Source: Nitrospirota bacterium
Lineage (GTDB): Bacteria > Nitrospirota > Nitrospiria > Nitrospirales > Nitrospiraceae
Length of the DNA: 64,000 bases
Assembly: GCA_040757595.1 (NCBI GenBank)
Contig: JBFLWP010000011.1
Location: 1 to 64,000 of the forward strand
Direction: 5' to 3'
In this document: positions 51,723 through 61,572 of the stretch, piece by piece
Layout of the letters: every line of letters starts with the position of its first letter
How positions within the stretch are numbered: the first letter of the stretch is position 1
Program-made: the position numbers and the translations under genes
The notes under the pieces: generated by a model
What the model saw: the letters and a program-made list of their open reading frames with translations, nothing else
What the model was told of the DNA's origin: nothing
The model's database searches: none

Positions 51723-53861
51723 ATGGCCCAATACGATTTGAATCTTGTCGATTTCTGGCTGGTCGTCCGGCGACGGAAGGCGATCATCCTCTTCACGGTC
51801 GTGCTCGTGGCCGTCTTTACGGTGGTCATGCCCTACATGGTCGGGCCCCCGCCGATCTACAAGACATCCTCTCGCGTCAAGTACGAGCGATCCACGACCA
51901 CGGCCGGCCTGTTGCAGGAGTCCGTGTCGGTTGGGGAAGGCAGCGATATCGGGACAGAGGCGGAGGTCATTCGCAGCTTTCCCGTGATGGAGCGTGTCGC
52001 GAAAGGGCTGGATCTCATAGACAAGGAGCTCGATTCCAAGGAGGTCCGCCAAAATCCGGAGTTTTTGGACATTATCTATGGGATTCAGGGGCACATCGAA
52101 GCCTCTCAGGAGGGCAGCACCAACATCCTGAAGATCACCGCCACGGCTTCCGACCCCAAGCTGGCCGAGCGGTACGCCAATCTGACGGCTGAAGCCTATC
52201 GCGAGGAGAACATCTACAACCGGAACCGGCAGGTGATCGAGGCCCGCCGTTTCGTCGAGAGCCAGCTCAAGACCCTCGAGGCCAGTCTCCATGAGTCCGA
52301 GCAGAAGCTCCGGGAGTTCAAGGAGCAGGAGGGCCAGGTCTTCGTGACAGAGGAGGCGAAGCAGGCCCTCGAGCAGCACCAGAAGCTGGAAGCGGAGCAG
52401 GAGCAACTGCTCCGAGTCAAGAAAGAGGTGGAGACCCAGCTTGCGCAGTTGAAAAAGGGAGGGCCCATCGAGACGGCCACCAACCGGGTCTATTCGGACG
52501 AGGTCGAGGCCCTCATCAGCACGCTCAACAAGCGGATGGTGGACCTGACGCAGGAGCGCGACAACCTGCTGATCAACTACACGCCGCAGCACGCGCTGGT
52601 GCGGGAGCTGGACCGCCGGATCCTCAACGTGAAGAACGAGATGATCCGGGAGCTGGAATCCAAGCTCCGCACGATCACGGAGCGGGAACAGGCGATCCGC
52701 GATTCCATCGGCCGATACAAGGAACGGTACCTGAACCTGCCGCAGGCCGCGATCCTGTTGTCCCGGCTGGAGCGGGATGTCATGGTCAACAGCAACCTGT
52801 ACGCGGCCCTCAAGGCGAAGCATCAAGAGTTCCTGATCCGCGGGGCCGAGCAGATCGAGGAGGTGACGATCATCGAGCCGGCGGTTTCCTCGGTCAAGCC
52901 TACCAACGCCCCCAACCTGCCGCTGAACGCGTTTCTCGGCGTGCTGATGGGCACGATGGTCGGCCTCGTGGCCGCCTTCCTGAAGGAATCCTTCGATACC
53001 TCGATCGGGACGATCGAGGAGGTCGAATCTTACCTCAAGGTACCGGTCCTCGGCGTGATCCCGCGTGTGGACCGGAAAGAGATCGAACAGGAGATACAAG
53101 CCGCGTTCAAGGAGAAGTTGGACCGGGAAACGCTGGATCTTTACTGCCACCTGGTCGCCCTGTTCGACCCGCAATCTCCCCTGGCCGAGGGCTACCGGTC
53201 GTTGCGCACGAACATCCAGTTCGCCGGCGGCCTGGAGGGCAGCAAGGTCCTGGCCTTCGTCAGCGCGGGGGCTCAAGAAGGCAAGTCTACCAGCGCGGTC
53301 AACCTGGCCATCGCGCTGGCCCAGGACGGCAAGCGCGTGCTGCTGGTGGATGGCGATCTCCGGAAGCCGACGATCCACGAGCGCCTCGGGCTGGAACAGT
53401 CTCCGGGATTGAGCGAGGTCCTGCTCGGGACCGTGTCCTATCACGAGGCCATCCGGACCGTGACCGACCTCATGCTGGGCAAGCTCGGGGTGGATCAGGT
53501 GATCAACGCCCCGGGCATTGACAACCTGAACATCCTGCCCTCGGGCAAGAGACCGGACAACCCCGCGGAGTTCATGAATTCCCCCCGTTTGAGCGAGCTC
53601 ATCCAGCAGGCGAGGAGCGAGTACGACATCACCATTTTCGACTGCCCGCCGATCTTGCCGGTGACCGACGGGGTGACGCTCGGATCGAAAGTGGACGGGG
53701 TCGTGATGGTCTACCAGGTCGGCCGGGTCGGGCGCAACGCGTTGCGACGAGCGAAGGCCCTCTTGGAGAACGCCAAGGCTACGCTCATCGGCATCGTCTT
53801 GAGCAACGTCAGCGCGGAGCTGACGCCCGACTACGAGATGTACCGCTACAGCTACCGGTAG
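51723..53861 (+). CDS. Wzc-like polysaccharide co-polymerase / tyrosine autokinase
   Basis: 712 residues. N-terminal Wzz-type domain with two transmembrane helices (KAIILFTVVLVAVFTVVMPY near residue 20 and NAFLGVLMGTMVGLVAAFL near 402-420) flanking long coiled coils. C-terminal BY-kinase: Walker A SAGAQEGKSTSAVNLAIALA near 514, Walker A' VLLVDGDLRKPTIHERLGLE near 540, Walker B DITIFDCPPILPVTDG near 636. The end ELTPDYEMYRYSYR holds four tyrosines that fit the autophosphorylation cluster. It controls chain length and export with the OPX protein. Start 2 nt after the opx stop. Confidence 0.93.
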   Translation: MAQYDLNLVDFWLVVRRRKAIILFTVVLVAVFTVVMPYMVGPPPIYKTSSRVKYERSTTTAGLLQESVSVGEGSDIGTEAEVIRSFPVMERVAKGLDLIDKELDSKEVRQNPEFLDIIYGIQGHIEASQEGSTNILKITATASDPKLAERYANLTAEAYREENIYNRNRQVIEARRFVESQLKTLEASLHESEQKLREFKEQEGQVFVTEEAKQALEQHQKLEAEQEQLLRVKKEVETQLAQLKKGGPIETATNRVYSDEVEALISTLNKRMVDLTQERDNLLINYTPQHALVRELDRRILNVKNEMIRELESKLRTITEREQAIRDSIGRYKERYLNLPQAAILLSRLERDVMVNSNLYAALKAKHQEFLIRGAEQIEEVTIIEPAVSSVKPTNAPNLPLNAFLGVLMGTMVGLVAAFLKESFDTSIGTIEEVESYLKVPVLGVIPRVDRKEIEQEIQAAFKEKLDRETLDLYCHLVALFDPQSPLAEGYRSLRTNIQFAGGLEGSKVLAFVSAGAQEGKSTSAVNLAIALAQDGKRVLLVDGDLRKPTIHERLGLEQSPGLSEVLLGTVSYHEAIRTVTDLMLGKLGVDQVINAPGIDNLNILPSGKRPDNPAEFMNSPRLSELIQQARSEYDITIFDCPPILPVTDGVTLGSKVDGVVMVYQVGRVGRNALRRAKALLENAKATLIGIVLSNVSAELTPDYEMYRYSYR

Positions 53862-53891
53862 TCGGGGCCGTATCGGACCAGAGCTTTGCGT

Positions 53892-55361
53892 ATGGACACC
53901 ATTCGCATTGGATTCTTGGAAATGCTGTTGCTCCTTCTCCTGGCCGTGGGGCTCGGCGTCGCCATTACCACCGGCAAGTCCGTGATGCTGCTCGGGATGG
54001 TCATAGGAGCGGCGATCCTGATCGCGGCCTTCCTCTCCACGCCCCTCGGTCTCTACCTGCTCGTCTATTCCATGCTCCTCGGTCCCGAGTTCATCTTCGG
54101 CGGCGAATTGGCCGGTGCGGCGGTCGGCGGGAAGAAGGCGGGCACCGTCGGGCACGGGATGACCCTGCGCATGGACGACTTCCTGCTCGTGATCGTCGGC
54201 CTGATCTGGCTCGTCAAGGCGGCCATCCACAAAGAGGAAGCCCCGTTCAAGCACACGAGACTCAACGGGCCGATCTTCCTCTACGTGGCGGTCTGCGGCG
54301 TGGCCACGGCGATCGGCGTCCTGGTGGGGCGGGTCCGACCCCTGCCGGGCTTCTTCTTCAACCTGAAATACTTCGAATACTTTTTCCTCTATTTCATGGT
54401 GGTCAACGTCGTCAACTCCTGGAAGATGACGAGGGGGCTGGTCAACGCGAGCCTGATCACCTGCTTCTTCGTCTGCCTGTTTGCGCTGGCCCAGGTGCCC
54501 ACCGGCGAGCGGGCCTCGGCTCCCTTCGAGGGGGAGGAGGGGGAGCCCAACACCCTGGGCGGCTATCTGGTCTTCATCATGGCGATCGTGACGGGTCTCC
54601 TGTTGACTCCCGAAGCGGTGAAGAAACGGTGGCCGTACGTGACACTGCTGGTCTTTGGACTGTTCGCGTTGCTGGCTACCCTGTCCCGCTCGTCCTATCT
54701 GGCCGCGATCGTCGTCCTGCTCGTGCTCGTCTTCAAGACCAGCTACAAGCGGCCGCTGCTCTTTTCCCTCGTCCTTCTCATCATCGCCGCCTCACCTTGG
54801 TGGATCCCCGATGTGGTGAAGGAGCGGGTCTTTTTCACCTTTACCCAGTCGCCCAAGGAAGTCGGGCAGGTCAGGATCGGGGGCGTGCGCGTTGACACTT
54901 CGACCTCCGACCGTCTGCGGTCCTGGCAGCAGACGATGAACAACGTCATGGAATCGCCTCTGTTTGGAGCAGGGGTGACCGGCTCTCGATACTTCATGGA
55001 CGCCATGCTCCCGCGCATCCTCACCGAGACGGGGATTTTCGGCTTCGTGGCCTTCAATCTGGTCTTGTGGAACGTCTTCCGGGTCGGGTGGACGAGCTAC
55101 CAAGGATCGAAGAACCCGTACATGCGTGGAGTGGCGTTCGGGTTCCTCCTGGGATTGCTCGGGCTCATGGTCCATTCGCTCGGCTCGAACACCTTCATCA
55201 TCGTCCGGATCATGGAGCCGTTCTGGTTGTTTGCGGGGCTCATTATGAAGGCGCAGATGCTTGAAGAGACCCAGCCCGAGGAGGTCGAGGAGCGGGAGGC
55301 ACTCACCCATGAGGCGCCGGGGCTCAGGGTGGGCTTGGGAATGGGGCGAAGCCTGCGCTGA
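53892..55361 (+). CDS. O-antigen ligase/polymerase-like (Wzy) membrane protein
   Basis: 489 residues with about ten transmembrane segments and a long periplasmic loop region around residues 280-370. ALLATLSRSSYLAAIVVLLV near residues 259-278 and FGAGVTGSRYFMDAMLPRIL near 357-376 are typical of the O-antigen ligase family (conserved Arg before the TM segment and the loop His/Arg-type region). It polymerises or ligates lipid-linked EPS repeats in the periplasm; ligase versus polymerase cannot be told. ATG at 53892 is preferred to TTG 53886. Confidence 0.82.
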   Translation: MDTIRIGFLEMLLLLLLAVGLGVAITTGKSVMLLGMVIGAAILIAAFLSTPLGLYLLVYSMLLGPEFIFGGELAGAAVGGKKAGTVGHGMTLRMDDFLLVIVGLIWLVKAAIHKEEAPFKHTRLNGPIFLYVAVCGVATAIGVLVGRVRPLPGFFFNLKYFEYFFLYFMVVNVVNSWKMTRGLVNASLITCFFVCLFALAQVPTGERASAPFEGEEGEPNTLGGYLVFIMAIVTGLLLTPEAVKKRWPYVTLLVFGLFALLATLSRSSYLAAIVVLLVLVFKTSYKRPLLFSLVLLIIAASPWWIPDVVKERVFFTFTQSPKEVGQVRIGGVRVDTSTSDRLRSWQQTMNNVMESPLFGAGVTGSRYFMDAMLPRILTETGIFGFVAFNLVLWNVFRVGWTSYQGSKNPYMRGVAFGFLLGLLGLMVHSLGSNTFIIVRIMEPFWLFAGLIMKAQMLEETQPEEVEEREALTHEAPGLRVGLGMGRSLR

Positions 55362-55520
55362 CTCGGACGCTCTGGTTGCGCCCATCGTCGTTGACGCATT
55401 GCACCGCAAGGGCTCTCGCCTGACAGGCATGCTGCCGATTCCGGACGAATATTGGTTCTTCCTTCCCGGACCAATCCAGCCCGGCGAGAGTCGTCCTCCC
55501 ACACCATCCCCGTCGCCCGC

Positions 55521-56327
55521 GTGAATCTGCGGCGAACCGATCGAGTAGATGTGACGGGTGATCGTTCAGAGGGAGCGTCCTCTGAGGGATACGACCGGGC
55601 CCGGTACAACCCCTCGCTGCGGAAGATCTGGCCCTGGCCGACGGCTCTGCTCGAGCGGGCGGCTGGTTGGATTCGCGGGTTGCCGGGACAGGTCTGGCTC
55701 GACGCAGCCTGCGGAGAGGGGCACCTGGGAGCTTTGCTGGGGGGGGAGAGGACTCTCATCGGGCTGGACCTGGACCCCATTCGGCTCAGGAGAGCGCAGC
55801 CCAGATCCTACCGGCTGCTCCTGCAAGGGTCCGTCTCGTCCATTCCGGTGCGGGATGAGGCAGTGGCCGGCATCGCCAGCGTCGAGACGCTCGAGCACGT
55901 GGCGGACCTGGATCGGGCGATCCGGGAGTTCGCCCGCTGCCTCGGCCCCAACGGCCACGTGGTCGTGACGGTTCCTTCCGTCACGCTCCGGAGCTGGTGG
56001 GAGATGCGGCGGACCGGCCGCCCGGTCTATTGCGACGCGCAGGAGCACGTCCGGGAGTTTTCCTCGGTCCCCATCACCGGGTTTCCCCACAAGTTCGAGA
56101 CATGGGAGGAGTTCGAGGGCCGGTGGCGGCGCCACGGATTGGCCGTGATCCGAACGGACGGGGTGGGAATCCTCTTTCCCATGTGTCACGGGCCGCTTTC
56201 GTGGGCCGAGCGGTTGATGAACCAGTTCTATCGTGAGTCGTGGAACCGCTGGCTGGGGAGGCTCCCCTTCCTGCGACGGTTTCCTTACTACCGGATGTAC
56301 CTGTTGCAGAAGCGTGGGAGTTCCTGA
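55521..56327 (+). CDS. SAM-dependent methyltransferase (class I) in the EPS locus
   Basis: 268 residues from GTG 55521. Motif I VWLDAACGEGHLGALLGG near residue 60; LDLDPIRLRRAQ follows; motif II-type SVETLEHVADLDRAIREFAR near 117-136, then GPNGHVVVTVPS. It probably methylates a sugar or lipid-linked sugar. The start is uncertain because the frame is open upstream. Its stop overlaps the next methyltransferase (TGATG). Confidence 0.8.
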   Translation: MNLRRTDRVDVTGDRSEGASSEGYDRARYNPSLRKIWPWPTALLERAAGWIRGLPGQVWLDAACGEGHLGALLGGERTLIGLDLDPIRLRRAQPRSYRLLLQGSVSSIPVRDEAVAGIASVETLEHVADLDRAIREFARCLGPNGHVVVTVPSVTLRSWWEMRRTGRPVYCDAQEHVREFSSVPITGFPHKFETWEEFEGRWRRHGLAVIRTDGVGILFPMCHGPLSWAERLMNQFYRESWNRWLGRLPFLRRFPYYRMYLLQKRGSS

Positions 56328-56983
56328 TGCCGGCCCTCCTGCGACGGTTCTTCACGCTCTTGTTGTACGCCGCCTGGTGGCTCCCGCGACCGCGTCTGGG
56401 ATTTTTTCTGGACCGTCGCCGGTCGCCGACCCACTTGACCAGGTTTGCCATGTACCGGAGGCTGGGCGAGGTGCTGGCCCGACACCCCTGCCGGGGCCGC
56501 GTGCTCTCCGTCAGCGGGCGAGGTCCCATCATTGACATGCTCGGCGGCGAACGGTTGGAGGTCGTGCAGACCGACTATCCGGAGGTGGACATCCATGCCT
56601 TGCCTTATGCCGACGGGACGTTCGACGCCGTGGTCTCCGATCAGGTGCTGGAGCACGTGCGGGACCCGGCCGCCGCCGTGCGAGAGACGATCCGGGTCCT
56701 AGCCCCGGGCGGGCTCCTGATTCACACGAGCTGCTTTTTGAATCCCGTCCACCGGTATCCGGTGGACCTGTGGCGGTTCACGCCGGAAGCTCTGGCTGCG
56801 CTCCTGGGAGAGCATGGGGTGCTCGAATGCGGAGGGTGGGGCAACCGGTCGGCCCTCCTGCTCATGTTCATGGGGGTGGGGTGCCACCTGGTCCCGGAAC
56901 ACCCGGATCATCCGTTGCACCGGATCGCCGTGCACAACGATCCGGCATACCCGATCGTCACCTGGATCGTGGGGCGGAAGTGA
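56327..56983 (+). CDS. SAM-dependent methyltransferase-like protein 2
   Basis: 218 residues from ATG 56327, overlapping the previous stop. Motif I is degenerate (RVLSVSGRGPIIDMLGGERL near residues 47-66), but DGTFDAVVSDQVLEHVRDPA near 95-114 and RVLAPGGLLIHTSCFLNPVH near 124-143 are standard type-11 methyltransferase motifs. A hydrophobic N-terminus (FFTLLLYAAWWLP) may bind the membrane. Substrate unknown. It overlaps the flippase start by GTGA. Confidence 0.78.
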   Translation: MPALLRRFFTLLLYAAWWLPRPRLGFFLDRRRSPTHLTRFAMYRRLGEVLARHPCRGRVLSVSGRGPIIDMLGGERLEVVQTDYPEVDIHALPYADGTFDAVVSDQVLEHVRDPAAAVRETIRVLAPGGLLIHTSCFLNPVHRYPVDLWRFTPEALAALLGEHGVLECGGWGNRSALLLMFMGVGCHLVPEHPDHPLHRIAVHNDPAYPIVTWIVGRK

Positions 56984-58422
56984 GCGACGACGCCCCGTCC
57001 CGCCATCGCGTCATCACCGGCGGTCTCTGGGTCGGGGCCGGTTTCGTCGGGCAGCAGGGGATTGCGGTCCTCCGCACGCTCGTCTTGGCTCGCCTCCTGA
57101 CCCCGGAGGAGTTCGGCCTGGTCGGGGTGGTGACGCTGGCGGTGTTCGCGGGGATGATGGCCTCGGAATTCGGGGTCGAAAGCGCCGTCATCCAGCGGGC
57201 GGACCTGTCGTCGCGCTTCGTGCAGACGGCTTGGACCCTGCTGGCGGCGCGCGGGATCGGGTTGTTTCTGCTCTTGCAAGCGGCGGCCCCGTGGGTGGCG
57301 GAGGCCTTCGGACGGCCCGATGCGGAAGGTCTGCTGCGGCTCGGAGCGGTCAGCGCGCTGCTCGTCAACTGGCCGGCCGTGCCGGCGGCCCTCCTGCTCC
57401 GGGAGATGCGGTTCCGGGAGCGGGCGGTGTGGGAGGCGACCCGCGATCTTGTCGGGACCATCGCGGCCGTCGCCCTGTCCCTCTGGCGCGGAGACGCCTG
57501 GGCCCTCCTGATCGGGCTCCTCCTGGGCCAGGCGGTGGGCCTGGTCCAGATGCGATTCCTCCATGGATTCCGGCCCAGCTGGACCTGGGATCGGGAGGCG
57601 GTGGCCTTCTACTGGACGTTCGGGCGGCACCTGTACGTGGGCGGGCTCCTCACCTACGTCGTGACCAAGGGCGACGACATCACGGTGGGGAAGCTGCGGG
57701 GGATCGAAGCGCTCGGCCAGTACCAGGTCGTGTTCGGCATCGCCGAGGTGCTCACGCGCGGGCTGGCCGATGTGGTGAGCAAGGTGGTCTTCCCCGCCTA
57801 CGCCCGACTCCGGTCGGAGGGACGGCAGCTCGTGGGCGCGTTCGAGGAGGTCTGGGGCGCGATTCTGCTCCTGTTGCTGCCGATCGTCGCCCTGTCGGCC
57901 CTGTTTTACGAGTCGTTGGTCAAGATCCTGCTGGGAGCCCCGTGGCTCGCCGCGGCCCTGCCGTTCGCGCTGCTCGTCGCCGCAGAAGCGTTGCGGGCCC
58001 TGGCGTCGGTGCTCGGCGTGCTCATCCTGGCCGGGGGCAGAGTGCACTACCTGTCCAGGATCAAGGTCATCGAGACGGTCTGTTTCTGCCTCACGATCGT
58101 GCCCCTGACCGGACAGTGGGGGATGACCGGTGCGGCCCTGTGTCTGATCCTCGTCTACGGCGTGAGCTTGCTGGCCCACGGCTACGGAGCGCAACTGGTC
58201 GAGCCGGTGCTGGCTCGGGCGGGGCAGCGGTCCTGGGAGCCCTGTCTGGCCGCGGTCGTCTGGGGGGCGCTCATCTGGTGGCTGTCTGTTCGGATGGGAG
58301 TCGGAACGCCGACGGGTCTGGCCCTTTGGACCGGGGGCTGGGCAGGGTACCTCTGGCTGCGTCACAAGCCCTTGCTTATAATGTTGTGGAGCGCCGTCAA
58401 GAAACGTCCGCAGCCGGTCTGA
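56980..58422 (+). CDS. Wzx-like oligosaccharide flippase
   Basis: 480 residues, about 12-14 transmembrane helices. LARLLTPEEFGLVGVVTLAV near residues 33-52, YLYVGGLLTYVVTKGDDITV-like stretch (RHLYVGGLLTYVVTKGDDIT) near 216-235 and ALGQYQVVFGIAEVLTRGLA near 246-265 are typical of polysaccharide_synt/MurJ-superfamily flippases. It moves lipid-linked repeat units across the inner membrane. The start GTG overlaps the methyltransferase stop. Confidence 0.9.
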   Translation: MSDDAPSRHRVITGGLWVGAGFVGQQGIAVLRTLVLARLLTPEEFGLVGVVTLAVFAGMMASEFGVESAVIQRADLSSRFVQTAWTLLAARGIGLFLLLQAAAPWVAEAFGRPDAEGLLRLGAVSALLVNWPAVPAALLLREMRFRERAVWEATRDLVGTIAAVALSLWRGDAWALLIGLLLGQAVGLVQMRFLHGFRPSWTWDREAVAFYWTFGRHLYVGGLLTYVVTKGDDITVGKLRGIEALGQYQVVFGIAEVLTRGLADVVSKVVFPAYARLRSEGRQLVGAFEEVWGAILLLLLPIVALSALFYESLVKILLGAPWLAAALPFALLVAAEALRALASVLGVLILAGGRVHYLSRIKVIETVCFCLTIVPLTGQWGMTGAALCLILVYGVSLLAHGYGAQLVEPVLARAGQRSWEPCLAAVVWGALIWWLSVRMGVGTPTGLALWTGGWAGYLWLRHKPLLIMLWSAVKKRPQPV

Positions 58423-58434
58423 CGGCGGAGACGC

Positions 58435-59649
58435 ATGCGCATCGCCTATCTGGCCCTGGTCGAGATTGATGTCGCCAACGCCTGCCTGGTGCACACCCGC
58501 GAGGTCGCCGAGCAGTTGGCGGCCCTGGGCCATGAGGTGACGTTGATCCTGCCCCAGCCCCTGCGGCCTCAAACCTGGGCCGGGGTTCGGCACGTGTGGA
58601 TCAAGCGGTGGGGGTTCGATCGGCTGCGGCAACTGGCCTTTTCCCTGGCGAGCGCCTGGCGTCTCCTGCTGCTGCACCGGCGTCACCCGTTCGACCTTCT
58701 GTATCTGCGTGAGATGACCTACAGCCCGCTGCTCCCCGCGTTCGTTCGATGGCTCCGGGTGCCGCTGTTCGTCGAGGTCAATGGCTGGCTGTTGGACGAT
58801 CTCCGCCTCACCGGCGCCTCGGCGCGCGAGTTGGGCGCGGTCGAGCGGAGCCAGCGCACCCTGTTCCGGGCGGCGACCGGGGTCCTGGTGAGTACGGCCG
58901 GCAACGCGGAGAAGATCCGGACCCTCTACGGAGTCCCGGCGCAGCGTGTGACCGTGCAGGAATTGGGGACGAACCCGGAGCATTTTTCGTCTGGCGAGAA
59001 GCGGGCCGCTCGGGAGAAGCTCGGCCTGCCCGCGGAGGTGCCGGTCCTCCTGTTCGCTGGCAGCTTCCATCCCCACCATGACCTCGGAACCGTCCTGGAG
59101 GCCTTCGCCGGCCTGGCCGCAGCCGACCCTCGGCCGGTGCTGGTGCTCGTCGGTTACGGTTCCACGTGGAAGTGGTTGCGGGATCGGTGCCGGTCGCCGG
59201 GACTGGCTGGCCGGGTCGTCATGCCGGGCCCCGTGCCCTACGAGCAGATTCCACGGTATTTTCAGGCCGCGGACATCGGTCTCCTGCCGCTCACGCGGGA
59301 GAACATCCGTCAACGCAACGGGTGCGTCACCCTCAAGCTCTGGGACTACATGGCTGCGGGATTGCCGGTCGTGGCGACGGACCTGCCCGGCACGGCCAGC
59401 TACGACCTCCTCAAGGAGAAAGTCCTCGTCGTTCCTCCAGAGGACCCGCAAGCCATGGAACAGGCCTTGCGGCGACTCGTCTCGCAGGAGGAGTTGCGGG
59501 ACAGGCTGGGACGTGAAGGCCGGGACTATGTGCGGGCGCACCGGAGCTGGCGGCAGGCCGCAGAGGAGACCGTCGGTTTCATCAAGAAGCGGCTGGCGGA
59601 GGAATCGGCGGAGGACCGAAGGGAGGCGGCCCGGCCATGTGCGGGATAG
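58435..59649 (+). CDS. Glycosyltransferase family 4 protein A
   Basis: 404 residues. GT-B fold: RIAYLALVEIDVANACLVHT at the N-terminus with an EVAEQLAALGHEVTLILPQP helix-strand, GTNPEHFSSGEKRAAREKLG near 179-198, VPVLLFAGSFHPHHDLGTVL, and the donor-binding QRNGCVTLKLWDYMAAGLPV near 301-320. It adds a sugar to the EPS repeat; donor unknown. The last 13 nt overlap asnB-like gene. Confidence 0.88.
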   Translation: MRIAYLALVEIDVANACLVHTREVAEQLAALGHEVTLILPQPLRPQTWAGVRHVWIKRWGFDRLRQLAFSLASAWRLLLLHRRHPFDLLYLREMTYSPLLPAFVRWLRVPLFVEVNGWLLDDLRLTGASARELGAVERSQRTLFRAATGVLVSTAGNAEKIRTLYGVPAQRVTVQELGTNPEHFSSGEKRAAREKLGLPAEVPVLLFAGSFHPHHDLGTVLEAFAGLAAADPRPVLVLVGYGSTWKWLRDRCRSPGLAGRVVMPGPVPYEQIPRYFQAADIGLLPLTRENIRQRNGCVTLKLWDYMAAGLPVVATDLPGTASYDLLKEKVLVVPPEDPQAMEQALRRLVSQEELRDRLGREGRDYVRAHRSWRQAAEETVGFIKKRLAEESAEDRREAARPCAG

Positions 59650-61505
59650 CCGGCATCGTGGCTTCGGGACGACCGGCCGCCTCGTTGCGCGATCAGGTGG
59701 AGCGTATGGGTCGGGCCCTCTCCCATCGGGGGCCGGACGACCAGGGGTGGTATGCGGCGGACGGCGTGGCCTTGGGCCATACCAGGCTGGCCATCATTGA
59801 CCTGCAGCCGACAGGCCGACAGCCGATGGTGAACGAGGATGCGACCCTGCACCTCGTCGTCAACGGGGAGATCTACAATTACCGTCAGCTCCGAGCCGAC
59901 CTCCAAGCCCGCGGCCATCGGTTCCGCAGCAGCTCGGATTCCGAAGTCATCCTGCACCTGTACGAAGAAGAGGGGCTGGACTGCCTCACGAAGCTGGAAG
60001 GGATGTTTGCGTTCGCCCTCTGGGACGGGCCGCGCCGACGGCTCCTGCTGGCGCGGGACCGCTTCGGCATCAAGCCTCTGTACGTGGCCATGCGGGGCGA
60101 GACGGTTGCCTTCGCGTCCGAGCTCACGGCGCTGCTGCAGAGCGGGGCGGTGGCGCCGGAGATTGATCCTCACGCGCTGTACGCCTACATGGCTTTCTCC
60201 TATGTGCCCGGGCCCTCCACGGTCTTGAAGGGGGCCGAGAAGCTCCGGTCCGCGGAACTGCTGCTCTGGGAGCAGGGACGGAGCGAGCGGAGGGTCTACT
60301 GGACCCCGCGCCTCCTGGATCGGCCTCGGACCAGGACCGGCGCCCGGGAGATGCTCGCAGGTCTGCTGGACCGGGCTGTCCAGGATCACCTGGTGGCGGA
60401 CGTGCCGGTCGCCTCGTTCCTCTCCGGGGGCGTGGACTCCTCCACCGTGGTGGCCTTGGCGCAGCGTCACGGCGAGATGCAGACCTTCTGCGTGTCGTTT
60501 CCGGGAACCGGCGTGGACGAAGCGCCGATCGCCAGGCGGGTCGCCAACCATCTGGGGACGAAGCATCAGGAGGTCTCGATCCGGCTGGACCCGCTCGACC
60601 TGCTGGCCGAGGCCGTGGAGAAGATGGATGAGCCCTTCGCCGACTCCTCGGCGCTCCCGACCTTTGCGGTCTGCCAAGCGGCGCGGCAGGTCTCCAAAGT
60701 CGTGCTGTCGGGGGACGGGGGAGACGAGGTCTTCGGCGGGTACACGGGCCGGTACCGCGTGGCGGCGTTGCAGGCGGCGCTGCCGGGGCCGGGCGTCCTG
60801 GCAGGCTGGCTGAGGCTGCTCCCTCCCTGGCGGTGGGGGCGCCGGCGCTCCCTGCCGGAGATGCTGGATCTGGCCGCCTTACCGGACGAGGAACGGTACG
60901 TGCGGGAGCGGGAGATCACCTCGGCTGCGGACCGTCTTGCGCTCGTCGGGGCCGGACAGGGGACGGAAGGGGAGGGCAGATTGAGGGACGTGCCACAGGC
61001 GGCCATCAGGCAGGCCCGCACCTGGCATCCGGTCCACCGGGCTCTCTGGTTGGATCTGGCCACTTCCTTGGCGGACGACATGTTGACGAAGGTGGACCGG
61101 ATGAGCATGGCTCACGGATTGGAAGTGCGGGTACCGCTGCTGGACCATCGGGTCGTCGAGTTCGCCCTCTCGCTCCCCGCCTCGTGGCTGGTGAGCCCCT
61201 GGCCGGTGGAGGGCAAGAGGCTGTTGCGGGAGGTCGCGGGTCCGTTGCTGCCACCCGGCGTCCTGGGCCGGCCCAAACAGGGATTCGTCGTGCCGCTCAA
61301 TCGCTGGCTGCGCGAAGGCCTGCTGGCGCGGTTCGATACCGATTGCCTGGGCGCCGGGGCGGAGCTGTCTCGCTGGATGGACCGGCGGGCGGTCGCGGCC
61401 CTACGGAACCGACCCCTGGCGGAAAAGCCGCGGCAAGACCTCTATGCGCTGCTGGTTCTGGAGTGGTGGTTGCGGAGACTCAAGAGCGTGACGCGTGAGG
61501 CGTGA
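59637..61505 (+). CDS. asnB: Glutamine-hydrolysing asparagine synthase-like amidotransferase
   Basis: 622 residues. MCGIAGIVASGRPAASLRDQ with nucleophile Cys 2, HRGPDDQGWYAADGVALGHT near residues 29-48, the glutaminase loop RLAIIDL and VNGEIYNY. The synthetase has FLSGGVDSSTVVALAQRHGE near 263 and the C-terminal MSMAHGLEVRVPLLDHRVVE near 484-503. In EPS loci these AsnB-type proteins are thought to amidate sugar acids rather than make asparagine; that is family-level inference. Its 3' end lies in a word repeat. Confidence 0.9.
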   Translation: MCGIAGIVASGRPAASLRDQVERMGRALSHRGPDDQGWYAADGVALGHTRLAIIDLQPTGRQPMVNEDATLHLVVNGEIYNYRQLRADLQARGHRFRSSSDSEVILHLYEEEGLDCLTKLEGMFAFALWDGPRRRLLLARDRFGIKPLYVAMRGETVAFASELTALLQSGAVAPEIDPHALYAYMAFSYVPGPSTVLKGAEKLRSAELLLWEQGRSERRVYWTPRLLDRPRTRTGAREMLAGLLDRAVQDHLVADVPVASFLSGGVDSSTVVALAQRHGEMQTFCVSFPGTGVDEAPIARRVANHLGTKHQEVSIRLDPLDLLAEAVEKMDEPFADSSALPTFAVCQAARQVSKVVLSGDGGDEVFGGYTGRYRVAALQAALPGPGVLAGWLRLLPPWRWGRRRSLPEMLDLAALPDEERYVREREITSAADRLALVGAGQGTEGEGRLRDVPQAAIRQARTWHPVHRALWLDLATSLADDMLTKVDRMSMAHGLEVRVPLLDHRVVEFALSLPASWLVSPWPVEGKRLLREVAGPLLPPGVLGRPKQGFVVPLNRWLREGLLARFDTDCLGAGAELSRWMDRRAVAALRNRPLAEKPRQDLYALLVLEWWLRRLKSVTREA

Positions 61506-61567
61506 CGTGTGAGGCGTGGGAACAGAAGAGGTGGTGCGTTACGGGTCACGGGGCACGCGTCACGGGG
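61488..61567. repeat. Inverted repeat of GTGACGCGTGAGGC words
   Basis: Left arm 61488-61520 is GTGACGCGTGAGGCGTGACG then TGTGAGGCGTGGG; right arm 61536-61567 is GCGTTACGGGTCACGGGGCA then CGCGTCACGGGG. The two read as imperfect complements. It contains the asnB-like stop and ends 5 nt before the next ATG. Confidence 0.65.
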
Positions 61568-61572
61568 TTTTG

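Noticed and set aside
51627-54254. An 875-codon minus-strand open frame opposite the Wzc-like kinase
   Set aside because: Composition is that of an antisense shadow, and the plus-strand gene there has clear Walker and C-terminal Tyr motifs.
56908-59541. An 877-codon minus-strand open frame opposite the flippase and GT4
   Set aside because: No domains, biased residue composition, and certain genes on the other strand.
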